Shown in pieces: positions 1-9,246 of a stretch of 21,228 nt of DNA. The position numbers and the translations under genes were made by a program. How positions within the stretch are numbered: the first letter of the stretch is position 1; each line of letters begins with the position of its first letter. The DNA comes from Beroe ovata (Eukaryota > Ctenophora > Nuda > Beroida > Beroidae). Under the pieces are notes generated by a model. That model did no database searches. It was not told the origin of the DNA and worked only from the letters and a program-made list of their open reading frames with translations. The stretch spans positions 5,221-26,448 of the forward strand of contig CAMPET010000420.1 in NCBI GenBank assembly GCA_946803715.1. The letters are read 5' to 3'.

Positions 1-19
1 AAGTCGTAGAAACCACGGA

Positions 20-434
20 GACGCGCAGCGCGCGCGGAGTATTTGGGTCACGCAGCGCGGGAACATCGAGATCGTACTCGTGTATATCTTAATCTATATC
101 TTCGCTTTCGTGAAAATTTGTGCACACGTTGCGCGCCCCTGTTCTACTCAGTGAACTGAAAAGTCGTAGAAAGAGACGCGCAGCGCGCGCGGAGTATTTG
201 GGTCACGCAGCGTGGGAACATGAAAATTAAAATAAACTACTAAACTAGATAGGCTATAGCTATAGCTATAAATGTCTTCTCGCGCGGCGCGCACCATCTG
301 CATCATATCATTTGATTACACGCCCGCGCCCTTATCACTTTTTATATATACTAAAGAGTTGTGAAATTGAAAAACAGACGCACAGCGCGCGCGGAGTATT
401 TGGGTGAGGGTCGGCGGGTCGCAGCGTGGGAACA
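20..434 (+). repeat. Three copies of a GC-rich ~47-bp repeat
   Basis: Copies lie at 20-66, 175-221 and 377-434. Copies 1 and 2 are 47 bp and differ at one base; copy 3 has an insertion of about 11 bp in its second half. All share a GCAGCGCGCGCGGAGTATTT core and a GGGAACA end. Copies 1 and 2 are also preceded by the same AAGTCGTAGAAA (1-12 and 161-172). The spacing is irregular (155 and about 202 bp), so they are dispersed direct repeats and not a simple tandem array. Their function is unknown; parts of a transposon end or a regulatory cluster are possible. Confidence 0.8.
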
Positions 435-643
435 GTTTCAAAATTGGGCCTTCGATTAAAAAGCGCGCTTGTTGCAGGCGCGATGGCGCGATGCAAGACC
501 GTTGATGCAGCTCAGTGATGCACTGATGCAAGACGCTTAAGCGGCTTGCGTCAATGCAAATATATCTGCAAGCCACTGAGATCAATTAGTTTGCACCGCG
601 CGCGCGTGACTAAATTTTCGACAGGGTCTATATCGTATCCACA

Positions 644-685
644 TTTTCATTCGTAATTTACGTTTTTTCATTCGTAATTTACGTT
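644..685 (+). repeat. Perfect 2 x 21-bp tandem repeat
   Basis: Bases 644-664 and 665-685 are identical 21-bp units, each containing CATTCGTAATTTACG. The repeat is AT-rich and has no coding context. It probably arose by recent slippage. Confidence 0.85.
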
Positions 686-1082
686 TTCTTTGTACATGTT
701 TCATTAATGCTGTTGTTTTTCGTTGAAAATTTTCTCTGTGGAACTGGGCCTGAACCAATAATGATAATGATAGAATAAGGTGGTTTATACACAGTAACGA
801 GGAAACATAAAAATGTCGTCCTATGTTCAACTGTGAAATAATTTAAATCGCTCCGGACCTCCTTCAAACTAATATAATTTATCCACTTGACAATTTATAT
901 AATGCTGATGTTATGAGTTAACGCCCTGAAGTTGAAACCATCTCTTGGACAACGGGTGGTTGCTCAGGAAAATGATCAAAGAATTTCATGCTCAGCAGAT
1001 GAAATAGTTGAAGAATGTATATAGACATAGAAAATTATCTTAAACAAATGACTTCAACTCCCTGATAAAAAGACTAGGGATC

Positions 1083-4000
1083 ATGTCCAAGGGGAAGCAC
1101 TTGTTACGTCTAATCAGGCAGTCAACTGATTGTTGTCCAATGCACAGTCAAAGATATGGCCTTGCTGGTGGTCACGTGAGGAAAGAATATGCATTGGAAA
1201 TGGCTTGCAGGTTTGTTAGATTCAATTAGGAACCAATGGTTGGTTTTATGAATATAAAAGTCAGTCATTGAATAATTATTGATCTCAGTTCTGTTCGATA
1301 TGGACCAGGTGTTACTCAAGAGGTTGGGATGGATTTTGAGAACATGGGATCAAAGAAAATTGCTGTGATTACAGACAAAAACTTGGTAAGGCTTGAAATC
1401 TACCTTATGAGTGTATGAATATTTTTAATTAGGTAGTCAGTACCTTTGTCTCTATTTCTCTATTTAGTCATATGTCATGTTCTTCACAAGTTTAAATGCA
1501 GATGAATTTTAATTTGAAAGCATCAATTGCCTCTTTTTAGGCAGAGCTTCCTCCAGTGAAGATAGCAATTGAAGCCCTGGAAAAGGCTGGCCTCTCATAT
1601 GATATGTTTGATAATGTTAGAGTGGAGCCAACTGATACAAGTTTCAAGGAGTGCATAGAGTTTGCTCGAAACCTCAATGCTGATGCATTTTTAGGTTGGT
1701 TAAAAGTACAAGCTTATCCTAAAATTTCCATGAAGTGCTGCACTGAGGTTCTAGTTATTTCTAACTTTTTGCTAAATTCAGCTATTGGGGGTGGAAGTGT
1801 CATTGATACAGCCAAAGCTGCTAATCTCTATACTGCCTATCCTGAAGCTGACTTCTTGGACTTTGTCAATGCACCCATTGGTAAAGGACTCCCAGTAACC
1901 AAGTTAGTAGTGGAAGAAATGAATTCCTGAATGAAATAGAACTCTGGATCTAAATGTGTTCTTGAAAATTATTTTGCTAAATGAAAAATATACTGAAAGC
2001 CACTGCTCAGAACATTGGCACCTTTGCTTGCTGTTCCAACAACTGCTGGAACTGGAAGTGAGACAACTGGTGTGTCCATATTTGACTATGAGCCTCTCAA
2101 AGCAAAGACAGGTACAGTATAATTTTCAGATAAAAAAGCTATAAAAGTAATGTCATAACGGCCCTAATAATTAATCATGCTTTAAGTTAATAATGCATTT
2201 TTGTTCCTTTGCAATGACTGCTGCTGTCCTAGGTATTGCCAACAGAGCTATTCGACCCACACTCGGAATTGTTGATCCTGACAACATCAAGACTATGCCA
2301 GAGCGTGTGACAGCTTACAGTGGATTTGATGTGTTATGTCATGCAATAGAGAGTTACACTGCGCTACCCTACACTGAGAGAGGACCAGCACCTGAGAATC
2401 CCAAGCTGAGACCTGCTTACCAGGTAGCCTTCAAATTACATGGTGGTCAACTTCATGACTTGAAATGACCTCTACTCGTCAGTTCTCACTGCAAATCTTT
2501 GACAGGGCAGTAACCCTCTGAGTGATGTATGGTCTCGACATGCCTGCTACATCACAGCAAAGTACTTCAAACGAGCAGTAAAAGACCCTGAAGACTATGA
2601 AGCCAGGCAAAACATGCATCTAGCAAGTGCCATGGCTGGAGTTGGATTCGGAAATGCTGGTGTACACTTGTGCCACGGCCTCAGCTACTCCATCAGTGGA
2701 CTGAACAGGGACTACAAATGCCAAGATTATCCCAAGGTTTGATGGGCCTGAACTTGTTTAAATACTTAAATATCTCGATTTTATGGTCCATTCCCCTGAA
2801 TTTTACTCTGTGGTTTTGGCAGGAGAAAAGGCTAGTGCCACATGGTCTCTCTGTTTGCATCACAGCACCATCAGTTTTCGCTGCTACTTCTGATAGCTCC
2901 CCAGAGCGTCATGCTGAAATTGCAGAGATTCTTGGTGGAAAACCTGTTAGGAAGGAAGATGCAGGTTTGTTTATGTAGAGTGTCAATTGTCATGACGCAA
3001 TTCATCAGGAACGCTTTGAAAGAGGACACCTTGTTGAAAGAATATTTGAATGAACAGGAGGTTTAATGGACACAATTTAATCAATTTGGGAGTTTAAGGA
3101 ATTCCTATTCTAATGAATAATGCTGTACAGTATATTGAATGTTTGCATCATTAGTGTGAAAGAGAATATAGCCGACACGTAATCATTTATCAAACAATCT
3201 TCTGCTCTTCGATATTCCCAGTGTGGACTGCTCATTATGCCATATAAGGGCATAAGACCTTGAGCATGCGATGACATAATAGAACATTCTTCTACACATA
3301 AGTTAACTTCCATCATGAAAACAAAGGTGATGATGCAAAGCACAATCCCCTTAATTTACAGCATTACAATCCTAGCATGATAACCGCTGACACCACCCAT
3401 ATCATTGACACCATTCCTCGTGCCAGTGCCCCGTTACAAAGCTCCCCGTCGCAGTGTGTACACTCTTCCCCATCCAAACACGGACCACACCCTTCAGACG
3501 TGTACTCGGATACTCCAGCGTTACTTGTTGGTCTGAAAATATGGGACTCATTCAATAGCAGAACATCATGACAGTATTCTGAGAAAAAGCTTGAACAATA
3601 AAAATTGTGATTTCATAGTTGAAGAATTTATGGAGCTGCAAACCAAGGATACCTGTTGCATATCTTTTTACTTCCGGGCTTTAGCTCACATGCTATTTTC
3701 TCCTCTGGCTCCTCTATAAACTTTCCTGACTCCTGACTGAATGTATACACATGGCACTCGTAGAGTATGGTGTATGGTATGTTATTACAAGAGTCTCCCG
3801 TACATGACTCGCACATGTCCGCATTGTCACATGGGCCACACCCATCTGGAGTCCAGTCGTTCTCACCTGCGTCTTTAGTGGGTCTGAGGAGTTGAGGGGG
3901 TTTTAGGAAAGTAACCAAGAAGTTTCGATGGATGTTAAAGTGGAATAAGGAAGAATGGCGATAGTTTATATTATCGTGTTCACAATTACCTATTACATGT

Positions 4001-7000
4001 GACAGGTTGACCTGCCTCCCTTTCACATTCTGACTTCGCCCCCAACTCCCACCTTCCCCCCAATTCCCCTTCTCCTCCCCACTGGTAGTTGAAACAGGAG
4101 TGTGGCGCGGTGGGAATAGCCGAGTTACACGCGTCACCTTCACAAGTCGCACAACTCTCATTGTCACTGTCTGCACAAGGACCACACCCACTAGAAGACC
4201 AGGCGGCGGGTCCAGTGGTTTCTGTAGGGCTGAACCGGAAATAAGATGAAAAAATTGTACGAAATGTAGGTGTTATCAGTGCACATCCGAGGTCTGCTCG
4301 AAGGGCGAAGGTTTGAATCTCAACAGGTTCAGTAACTTCATGAGAAGTCACTGATGGTATTACCAACCTATTGCACTTAGCGGGTGTCCCCTCTAATCGT
4401 TTACACACCGTCTTCTCCTCCACTCTGTCCCACAATAGAGTCTCAGTGTTATAGTTGTATGTGTAACAAGTGAAATCCTCGCCCACGTTGATAACGTTAC
4501 ATGGTGTTTCTAGAATGGAGTACGTATTGAAGTATTGAATAAGATGCTCAAAACGTTGAAGTAGAATGATGCCGAGCAGTCAAGTTGATAGGGTAGGTTA
4601 TCTGAAGTGCACTTATCTCTATAAGCGGGATAGAGTAACACACACACTTTACCTGGGTCAGTGACGTCACATTCTTGACAAGTGACACCCACATCCTCTG
4701 CTACAGAGCAGCCACCACAATCGTAGTAAAGCATGGCTGTGTCCCCTTCAAAACCCGTGTACTCTTTGAATATCGGACTGAGATGAGTAGAATTCCGGAT
4801 GTCTGCTTCTTGAATGAGGAAGTTGGCCGATAGCCAGGTTTTTAGTAGGTTAGCGGCAAGGAGTCACCCACAGGGCATCGTAATACATTTGATTGGGTCT
4901 AATTGCACTGTAATCAATGTACTCAGCACCCTATGTAATACTCCTCCCACTCTCTTTATAAGAGGATTTGGTAATCGATTAATTGCTGATATATGTTGCC
5001 CTAATATGGAATAATATCGATACTCACTAATTGCACTTCACTGGGTCTACCCCCTCTTCCTGTTTGCATTCTCGGGACTCCACAACTTCAAGTATGCCCT
5101 GCATGCACTTAACTCCTTCTGTGGGAGAAGGAAATTAGAGGTTCTCCTACCAATATAACGTGACTGATGAAAGTATTTGCTATGTCTCTCAGCAAAACTC
5201 ACCAACACTTCCAAAGATAGACATGAATTCCAAAATAAGCAGCAGTATCTTCAAACTGAACATCGTGACTAAGATGATACGTGGCTACACAAAATTTATG
5301 TGAACGAGTTGCTGCGAAATGTATCACTGGAAGAAGAGACTGTGGTCGTTTATAATTGACTGACTAAATCTCTACGGTTTAATTGTTCAATAGACATGGA
5401 ACTACCTATACAAGACAAGAAGATTAAGTGAAACGCAAAAAGGAGTGGCTACAATAATGGTCAATGGAGCAATAAATTCGTCAATATAGGGTGGGAGGAC
5501 GTTCTCTCAATCATTGACAAATTGGAAAACGTGGCAGCAGACATGTATGAAAGTATGCAGTGTACACTGCAGTACAGGTACACAATTTACATTCAGCCAT
5601 TAAACCTACATCCCTACAGATGACCCATTCAGGACTATGTCCACATATATGGACACCACGCGTTGGTAAAAGTGGACATAGGAAATGTATAGAGGGCACA
5701 ATATGATAGAACAATGAGCATAATTCTAGTACTGAACATCGGACATCATTGGTCAAGGGAATGTACATAGTGTACCCGACTCAGGGGCATGACACTATGA
5801 TATACATCCGAAATGTACCCGGTATACATTTCAAAGCAGCGCCGCTTCAGGTGGTACCAACACAACAGTGGCGGCAGCTGGTTAACCTGTACTCTGTACC
5901 CAATCCCTGCCTTTCCCCATCCATAATTACACTCACTTCACATGTATTGGAAGGAAGAGAGATCCACTAGGTTCAATATTATGCAAGTCAATTATACGTG
6001 CTGCGTGTGAGAGAGCACGTGTCTGCGTCTGATCACGTGATGCACAATGACCACGTGATACCAGCGTTGAGAGGAGAAATGAGAGGTGAATCTTGTAGTC
6101 ATGGAGATGTGCTTATAGCCCTTGAGAAGTGTTGGAAGAAAGTTTTTGGAGGCAGACAAAAAACCTTCAATCATAATGCTATGATATCTCGATAGCTGAG
6201 TGGAGCTGAAACAGTGAGAAATGTCACGAAAGACAAGGAACGAATCCATGATGATGATTTGTACTATCACTGATTGTAAGTAGGATGCAGAATACAGTAG
6301 GATATGAAATACCATGATTCATGAAACTGAAGGTGCATGTGCGCGTTTGATTTGTGTTGATATAGGGTCAGAATTCTGAAAAGCGCTTAAATGTTCCTTA
6401 ATCTGATTAGAACATGCTACATGGCCATGTGTGTGTGTGTGTGTGTGTGTGATTAGAGCAATAACAAAACAAACTGCTCAACAATAACACAGGAATTTAT
6501 CTGTGGCTGAAGCACAATGTTATTCTAAATACATTATCTATATTATAATCGAGAGAGCATCTTAAAACNGTGGATCACATCCACTTGGCGGGTTTTCTAG
6601 TTATGACATAATACAGTGTTACATCAGTGCTTGGTATAATAGCTACAAGAACGGAATTGATGTGGAGCGCATATCGATTGAAAGGATGAAATATCGCGGC
6701 TAATGAGTCTCAATTCTCCCCATTTTCTCGCGTGACTCCCCCCTCATCTTCACACCTCTCCTCATTATAACATTCATACTCTGGGAGCTGTTCCCGCCAC
6801 TTTCCTTAGCTGTTATAACATGACCTGTTCCTAATCTCATCACATCGTCATTTTCGTTAGAGATACTCTACCATAGAATAACATCGAGTACCTATACCAT
6901 TATTATAGTGTACATACTGACTTACGGTGTAACCTAACCTTGATTTAACTTGTGTAACTTTTAACTGTAAATTCCTCCATACCCAGGGTCCCCATGGGAT

Positions 7001-7307
7001 GCTTCCAAATCTTCTATCTACCATACCTGATACCCTAGGTGCCCAAACTCATTCATCCCCTGCCCAAACCCCTCCCTCCCCACCGTGACCGCCTCTCCCA
7101 GGTCTGGCTCTCCCTGACGTACTCAGAGAGTATCTACATGATCTGGATGTCCCTGACGGACTAAACTCCCTGGGCTTCACTGAGGATGATATCCCTGACT
7201 TGGTGGCTGGAGCACTGCCCCAAAAGAGGGTTCTGGACATAGCACCTATCAGTGCCACTGCAGAGCCCATAGCCGAGATATACGCCAACTCCATGAGAAA
7301 TTACTAA
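1083..7307 (+). CDS. ADHFE1: Hydroxyacid-oxoacid transhydrogenase, mitochondrial (iron-containing ADH family)
   Basis: Exons: 1083-1210, 1289-1385, 1541-1694, 1782-1902, 2011-2111, 2233-2423, 2506-2736, 2823-2964, 7102-7307. All have GT..AG introns and the phases close to 456 aa (human about 467). The family enzyme oxidises 4-hydroxybutyrate to succinic semialdehyde while reducing 2-oxoglutarate to D-2-hydroxyglutarate, in mitochondria. The N-terminus [13 protein letters not shown] is basic and free of acids, as expected of a targeting peptide; the ATG is the first after an in-frame TAA at 1041. The NAD-site GGGSVID lies near residues 129-135. Predicted metal ligands are D233 and H237 (GFDVLCH), H321 (CHG) and H348 (PHG), all present. 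The last exon encodes the family C-terminus (ALPQKRV near its centre, ending SMRNY) and joins 2964 in phase 1. Intron 8 is 4137 nt and contains another gene on the other strand. Identification is near certain; exact junctions are by eye. Confidence 0.94.
3364..5263 (-). CDS. Secreted/GPI-type protein with four eight-cysteine repeats, nested in the ADHFE1 intron
   Basis: Minus-strand exons: 5263-5203, 5118-5028, 4777-4653, 4509-4368, 4229-3990, 3883-3653, 3532-3364, totalling 1059 nt and 352 aa. Exon 1 is a signal peptide ([19 protein letters not shown]). Four repeats of about 75-80 residues follow, ending near residues 96, 174, 253 and 330. Each has eight cysteines in the order C..C..CN..CGxC..CxxC..CN; repeats 2-4 have CGPC. 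The last 22 residues are small residues, one Arg, then a hydrophobic stretch ending LGL at TAA: a typical GPI-attachment signal. The final CN and cysteine spacing recall Ly6/uPAR-type or insect DUF753-type extracellular domains, but I do not recognise a named family. A phase-2 intron cuts every repeat just after its third cysteine. It would act on the cell surface; partner and function are unknown. Confidence 0.86.
6016..6057. promoter_or_regulatory. Three CACGTG E-boxes at exact 18-bp spacing
   Basis: CACGTG occurs at 6016-6021, 6034-6039 and 6052-6057, so starts are exactly 18 bp apart. The second is in GATCACGTGA and the third in CCACGTGATA. CACGTG is the core site of bHLH-ZIP factors (USF, MITF/TFE, MYC/MAX families). 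The cluster is about 750 bp upstream of the nested minus-strand gene and inside the ADHFE1 intron, so it could regulate either. Regulatory use is an inference. Confidence 0.45.
6428..6451 (+). repeat. (TG)12 microsatellite
   Basis: An uninterrupted TG run of 24 bases lies in the large ADHFE1 intron. Confidence 0.95.
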
Positions 7308-7587
7308 ATATCCCACATAACCGTATCACCAGCTGGTGGACGTATTTTTGGAATCATTCCAATTTTGGGATGGTTCCAGGTGCAATGTCGATAGGACGTC
7401 TTGCAGTTTTATCTTCAGAAGAATCATTTTGTAGCAATTCTTATCAGTAATCAGTCGTATGCAATTTTTCACTAACAATTTCTAAATTTCGTTTTTAACC
7501 CATTTAAACCAACACAATTTTTATCATTTTTATCAAGTATATATTGTAAAGTAGAATTTAGACAAATATCTTTTTCAGTGACCATTT

Positions 7588-7593
7588 ATTAAA
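7588..7593 (+). terminator. Candidate ADHFE1 poly(A) signal (ATTAAA)
   Basis: ATTAAA lies 281 nt after the ADHFE1 stop codon. I saw no AATAAA closer to the stop. Hexamers occur by chance in AT-rich DNA, so this is weak. Confidence 0.3.
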
Positions 7594-8294
7594 CTTGAAT
7601 ATTGATTTGATTTTTTCTCAGAACCGACACTTATGACTTATGTTACATAAAACCAAAATGTGCATGGTTCCGTGTTCTCAAATATTTTGAGTACTGAGTA
7701 GTGACTAATAAGTATACTGCGCAATTAAATCGCAGCTTTTTTAACTTTCATCTTCATTGTCTGACTACTCTCTTTGTGATACCTTGACATTATCGCAGCA
7801 GGTTATAATGTAGATATACCTGTCAGATACCACCAGAAAGCATTATCGTATACGTCATATTATCCCATGATGATGATCTAATGGAACATGCACATTGCAC
7901 ATGAGAATGATCTCACCGCAACCATCTTGTAAACGATGTGTTTGTAAAGCATGTGTTTATAATATACTGTTTAGGAATCTTCTTCGGATTTACTGTTTGT
8001 GCGTCCATTTAGAGGAAACTTATTCCACGAATTAGAGTTTCATACACCTACAATCCACATTGTCTACTCAAAACCTTGAAAACGCATTGAGCATCAAAAT
8101 GGTACAATATATATCGCGGTGCTATGGGATATCAGCTTCGCACATGTACTTCACATGTACTATGATGTCACTCGATAATAGCTCTCTTCCTTCTCACTGC
8201 TTATTGTGTAGAAGTGTATATTAATAGCAAGCATCACTCCATAATTAGCTGCACAGTGTCCTGGTAACTTCCTTTCTGCGCTTCATCTTGTCCA

Positions 8295-8485
8295 TATTGC
8301 TGTTGTGGTTGTTGTTGTTGCTATGCTGTGTTGTTGCTGCTATGCTGTGTTAGTGTGTTGTTGTTGTTATGCTGTGTTGATGTTGTTGTTGTTATGCTGT
8401 GTTGTTGTTGTTGTTGTTATGCTGTGTTGCTGTTGTTGTTGATGTTGTTTTTGTTGCTATGCTGTGTTGTTGTTGTTGCTCTTGT
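8295..8485 (+). repeat. GTT/ATGCTGTGTT compound minisatellite
   Basis: Runs of GTT alternate with the 10-mer ATGCTGTGTT, which occurs six times between about 8320 and 8470 at irregular spacings (about 18-38 bp). The plus-strand ORF at 8328-8555 through it encodes only Leu/Val/Cys runs and is rejected as a gene. The repeat ends about 55 bp before the thioredoxin start codon. Confidence 0.85.
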
Positions 8486-8539
8486 CATACTTTTTTCTCA
8501 TCCAACTCTCCTCTATAATAGCAAGAAGACACAACAACC

Positions 8540-9246
8540 ATGGTTCATGGAATAGCTGATGTTGCTGAGTTTGAGGAGAAGGTCATCAAGGCCGAAGCTG
8601 GAAAATTGGTTGTTGTTGACTTCTGGGCTACGTGGTGTGGGCCCTGTGTGAACATTGCTCCAACGTATATTGCCCTCTCTGAAGAGTTCACTGATGTGTG
8701 CTTCTTCAAGGTGGATGTTGATGCTGCTGAAGATGTCACCGCTGCTCAACAAATTGAGTGAGTTTAACAATTCTATTTTCCCTTCTCTGCAACTATTATC
8801 AAATAATACCTTCTGGCGTGAGGGATACGTGCGATAATGCACGAACGCAGTGAGGGCGAGCACGTATCACGAAAACAGCCAGAAGGTATTATGTGCTATA
8901 ATATTCTCCCTGTGATATATAAAACAGATATATATTTCAAAACAAAAAATATATATTCTGTCCCGGAAGGGAGAGCAGTCAAAACAACGAAGGTATTAGC
9001 TGCTATAATCCTGCACTGCGAGCACCATTATCAGAAATAGAGAGCGTGCATTATATGCGGAAATAATGCCCGGAGAGTATTATAAACTATTATGGGCCGT
9101 GGTACTGCTATTCAGTAGTTGCTACTGACGTTTCTACCCTCAGGTGTATGCCAACTTTTAAGTTCTTCAAAGACGGCAAGGTTGTTGAGAAGTTGGAGGG
9201 TGCCAACAAGCAGACCCTCAGAGATCTGATCATGAAGCACAAATAA
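8540..9246 (+). CDS. TXN: Thioredoxin
   Basis: Two exons, 8540-8757 and 9144-9246, joined in phase 2, give 106 aa (human cytosolic thioredoxin 105 aa). The protein reduces disulphides in cytosolic and nuclear targets and is recharged by thioredoxin reductase. The active site WCGPC is at residues 32-36 (C33, C36), with the buried Asp27 before FWATW and the cis-proline in MPTF at residue 76. Cys74 corresponds to the animal thioredoxin cysteine just before MPTF. There is no targeting peptide, so this is the cytosolic form. The start has a strong context (ACAACAACC ATG G). The 386-nt intron carries a foldback repeat. Identification is secure. Confidence 0.97.
8805..9086. mobile_element. Foldback (MITE-like) palindromic insert in the thioredoxin intron
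   Basis: Perfect 13-bp inverted arms AATACCTTCTGGC / GCCAGAAGGTATT lie at 8805-8817 and 8878-8890, enclosing a second inverted pair, GATACGTGC / GCACGTATC, at 8824-8832 and 8860-8868. A further imperfect pair (TATAATATTCTCC near 8900 and GGAGAGTATTATA near 9075, one mismatch) spans the rest of the intron insert. No transposase is present. This suits a non-autonomous foldback element or MITE, but I cannot define a target-site duplication, so the outer limits are approximate. Confidence 0.55.

Larger units (their letters stand above)
1..1082. other. Upstream region of ADHFE1 with GC-rich repeats
   Basis: No convincing coding exon was found here. The first 600 bases are unusually rich in CG and CGCG runs compared with the AT-rich rest of the window, and hold three copies of a GC-rich repeat (listed separately). 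A TATAGC repeat lies near 251-269, and two perfect 21-bp tandem units lie at 644-685. A minus-strand ORF at 316-585 has no recognisable domain and overlaps the third repeat copy, so it is not called. Bases 700-1082 are AT-rich and probably contain the ADHFE1 promoter and 5' UTR. An in-frame TAA at 1041-1043 closes the ADHFE1 frame upstream of its start codon. Confidence 0.5.
5264..7101. other. Non-coding part of the large ADHFE1 intron; upstream region of the nested gene
   Basis: No exon of either gene was found here. It contains three CACGTG boxes (6016-6057), a TG dinucleotide run (6428-6451), one ambiguous base (n at 6569) and a C/T-rich stretch (about 6710-7100) leading to the acceptor of the last ADHFE1 exon at 7101. 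Short ORFs at 5511-5768, 5749-5970 and 5992-6315 have no recognisable domain. The minus-strand promoter of the nested gene is presumably just above 5263. Confidence 0.6.
7308..8539 (+). other. ADHFE1-thioredoxin intergenic region
   Basis: AT-rich spacer with no recognisable coding exon. It should contain the ADHFE1 3' UTR and the thioredoxin promoter and 5' UTR. The last 240 bases are dominated by a GTT-rich minisatellite. A pyrimidine-rich stretch followed by ATAATAG at about 8490-8520 looks like a 3' splice site, so the thioredoxin ATG may sit just after a 5' UTR intron (inference). Confidence 0.5.

Noticed and set aside
316-585. 89-codon minus-strand ORF over the GC-rich repeats
   Set aside because: No recognisable domain, no splice or start context, and it overlaps a repeated non-coding unit.
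2842-3066. Apparent end of ADHFE1 just after 2964 (short ORF ending NEQEV)
   Set aside because: It would need an unlikely tiny intron and gives no family similarity. The true C-terminal exon at 7102-7307 joins in phase and matches the conserved ADHFE1 ending.
6428-6451. TG run as a splicing or Z-DNA element
   Set aside because: It is a plain microsatellite with no nearby splice site, so no role can be supported.
8328-8555. Leu/Cys/Val-rich ORF upstream of thioredoxin
   Set aside because: It is the translation of a GTT/GCT repeat and shows no sign of selection as a protein.
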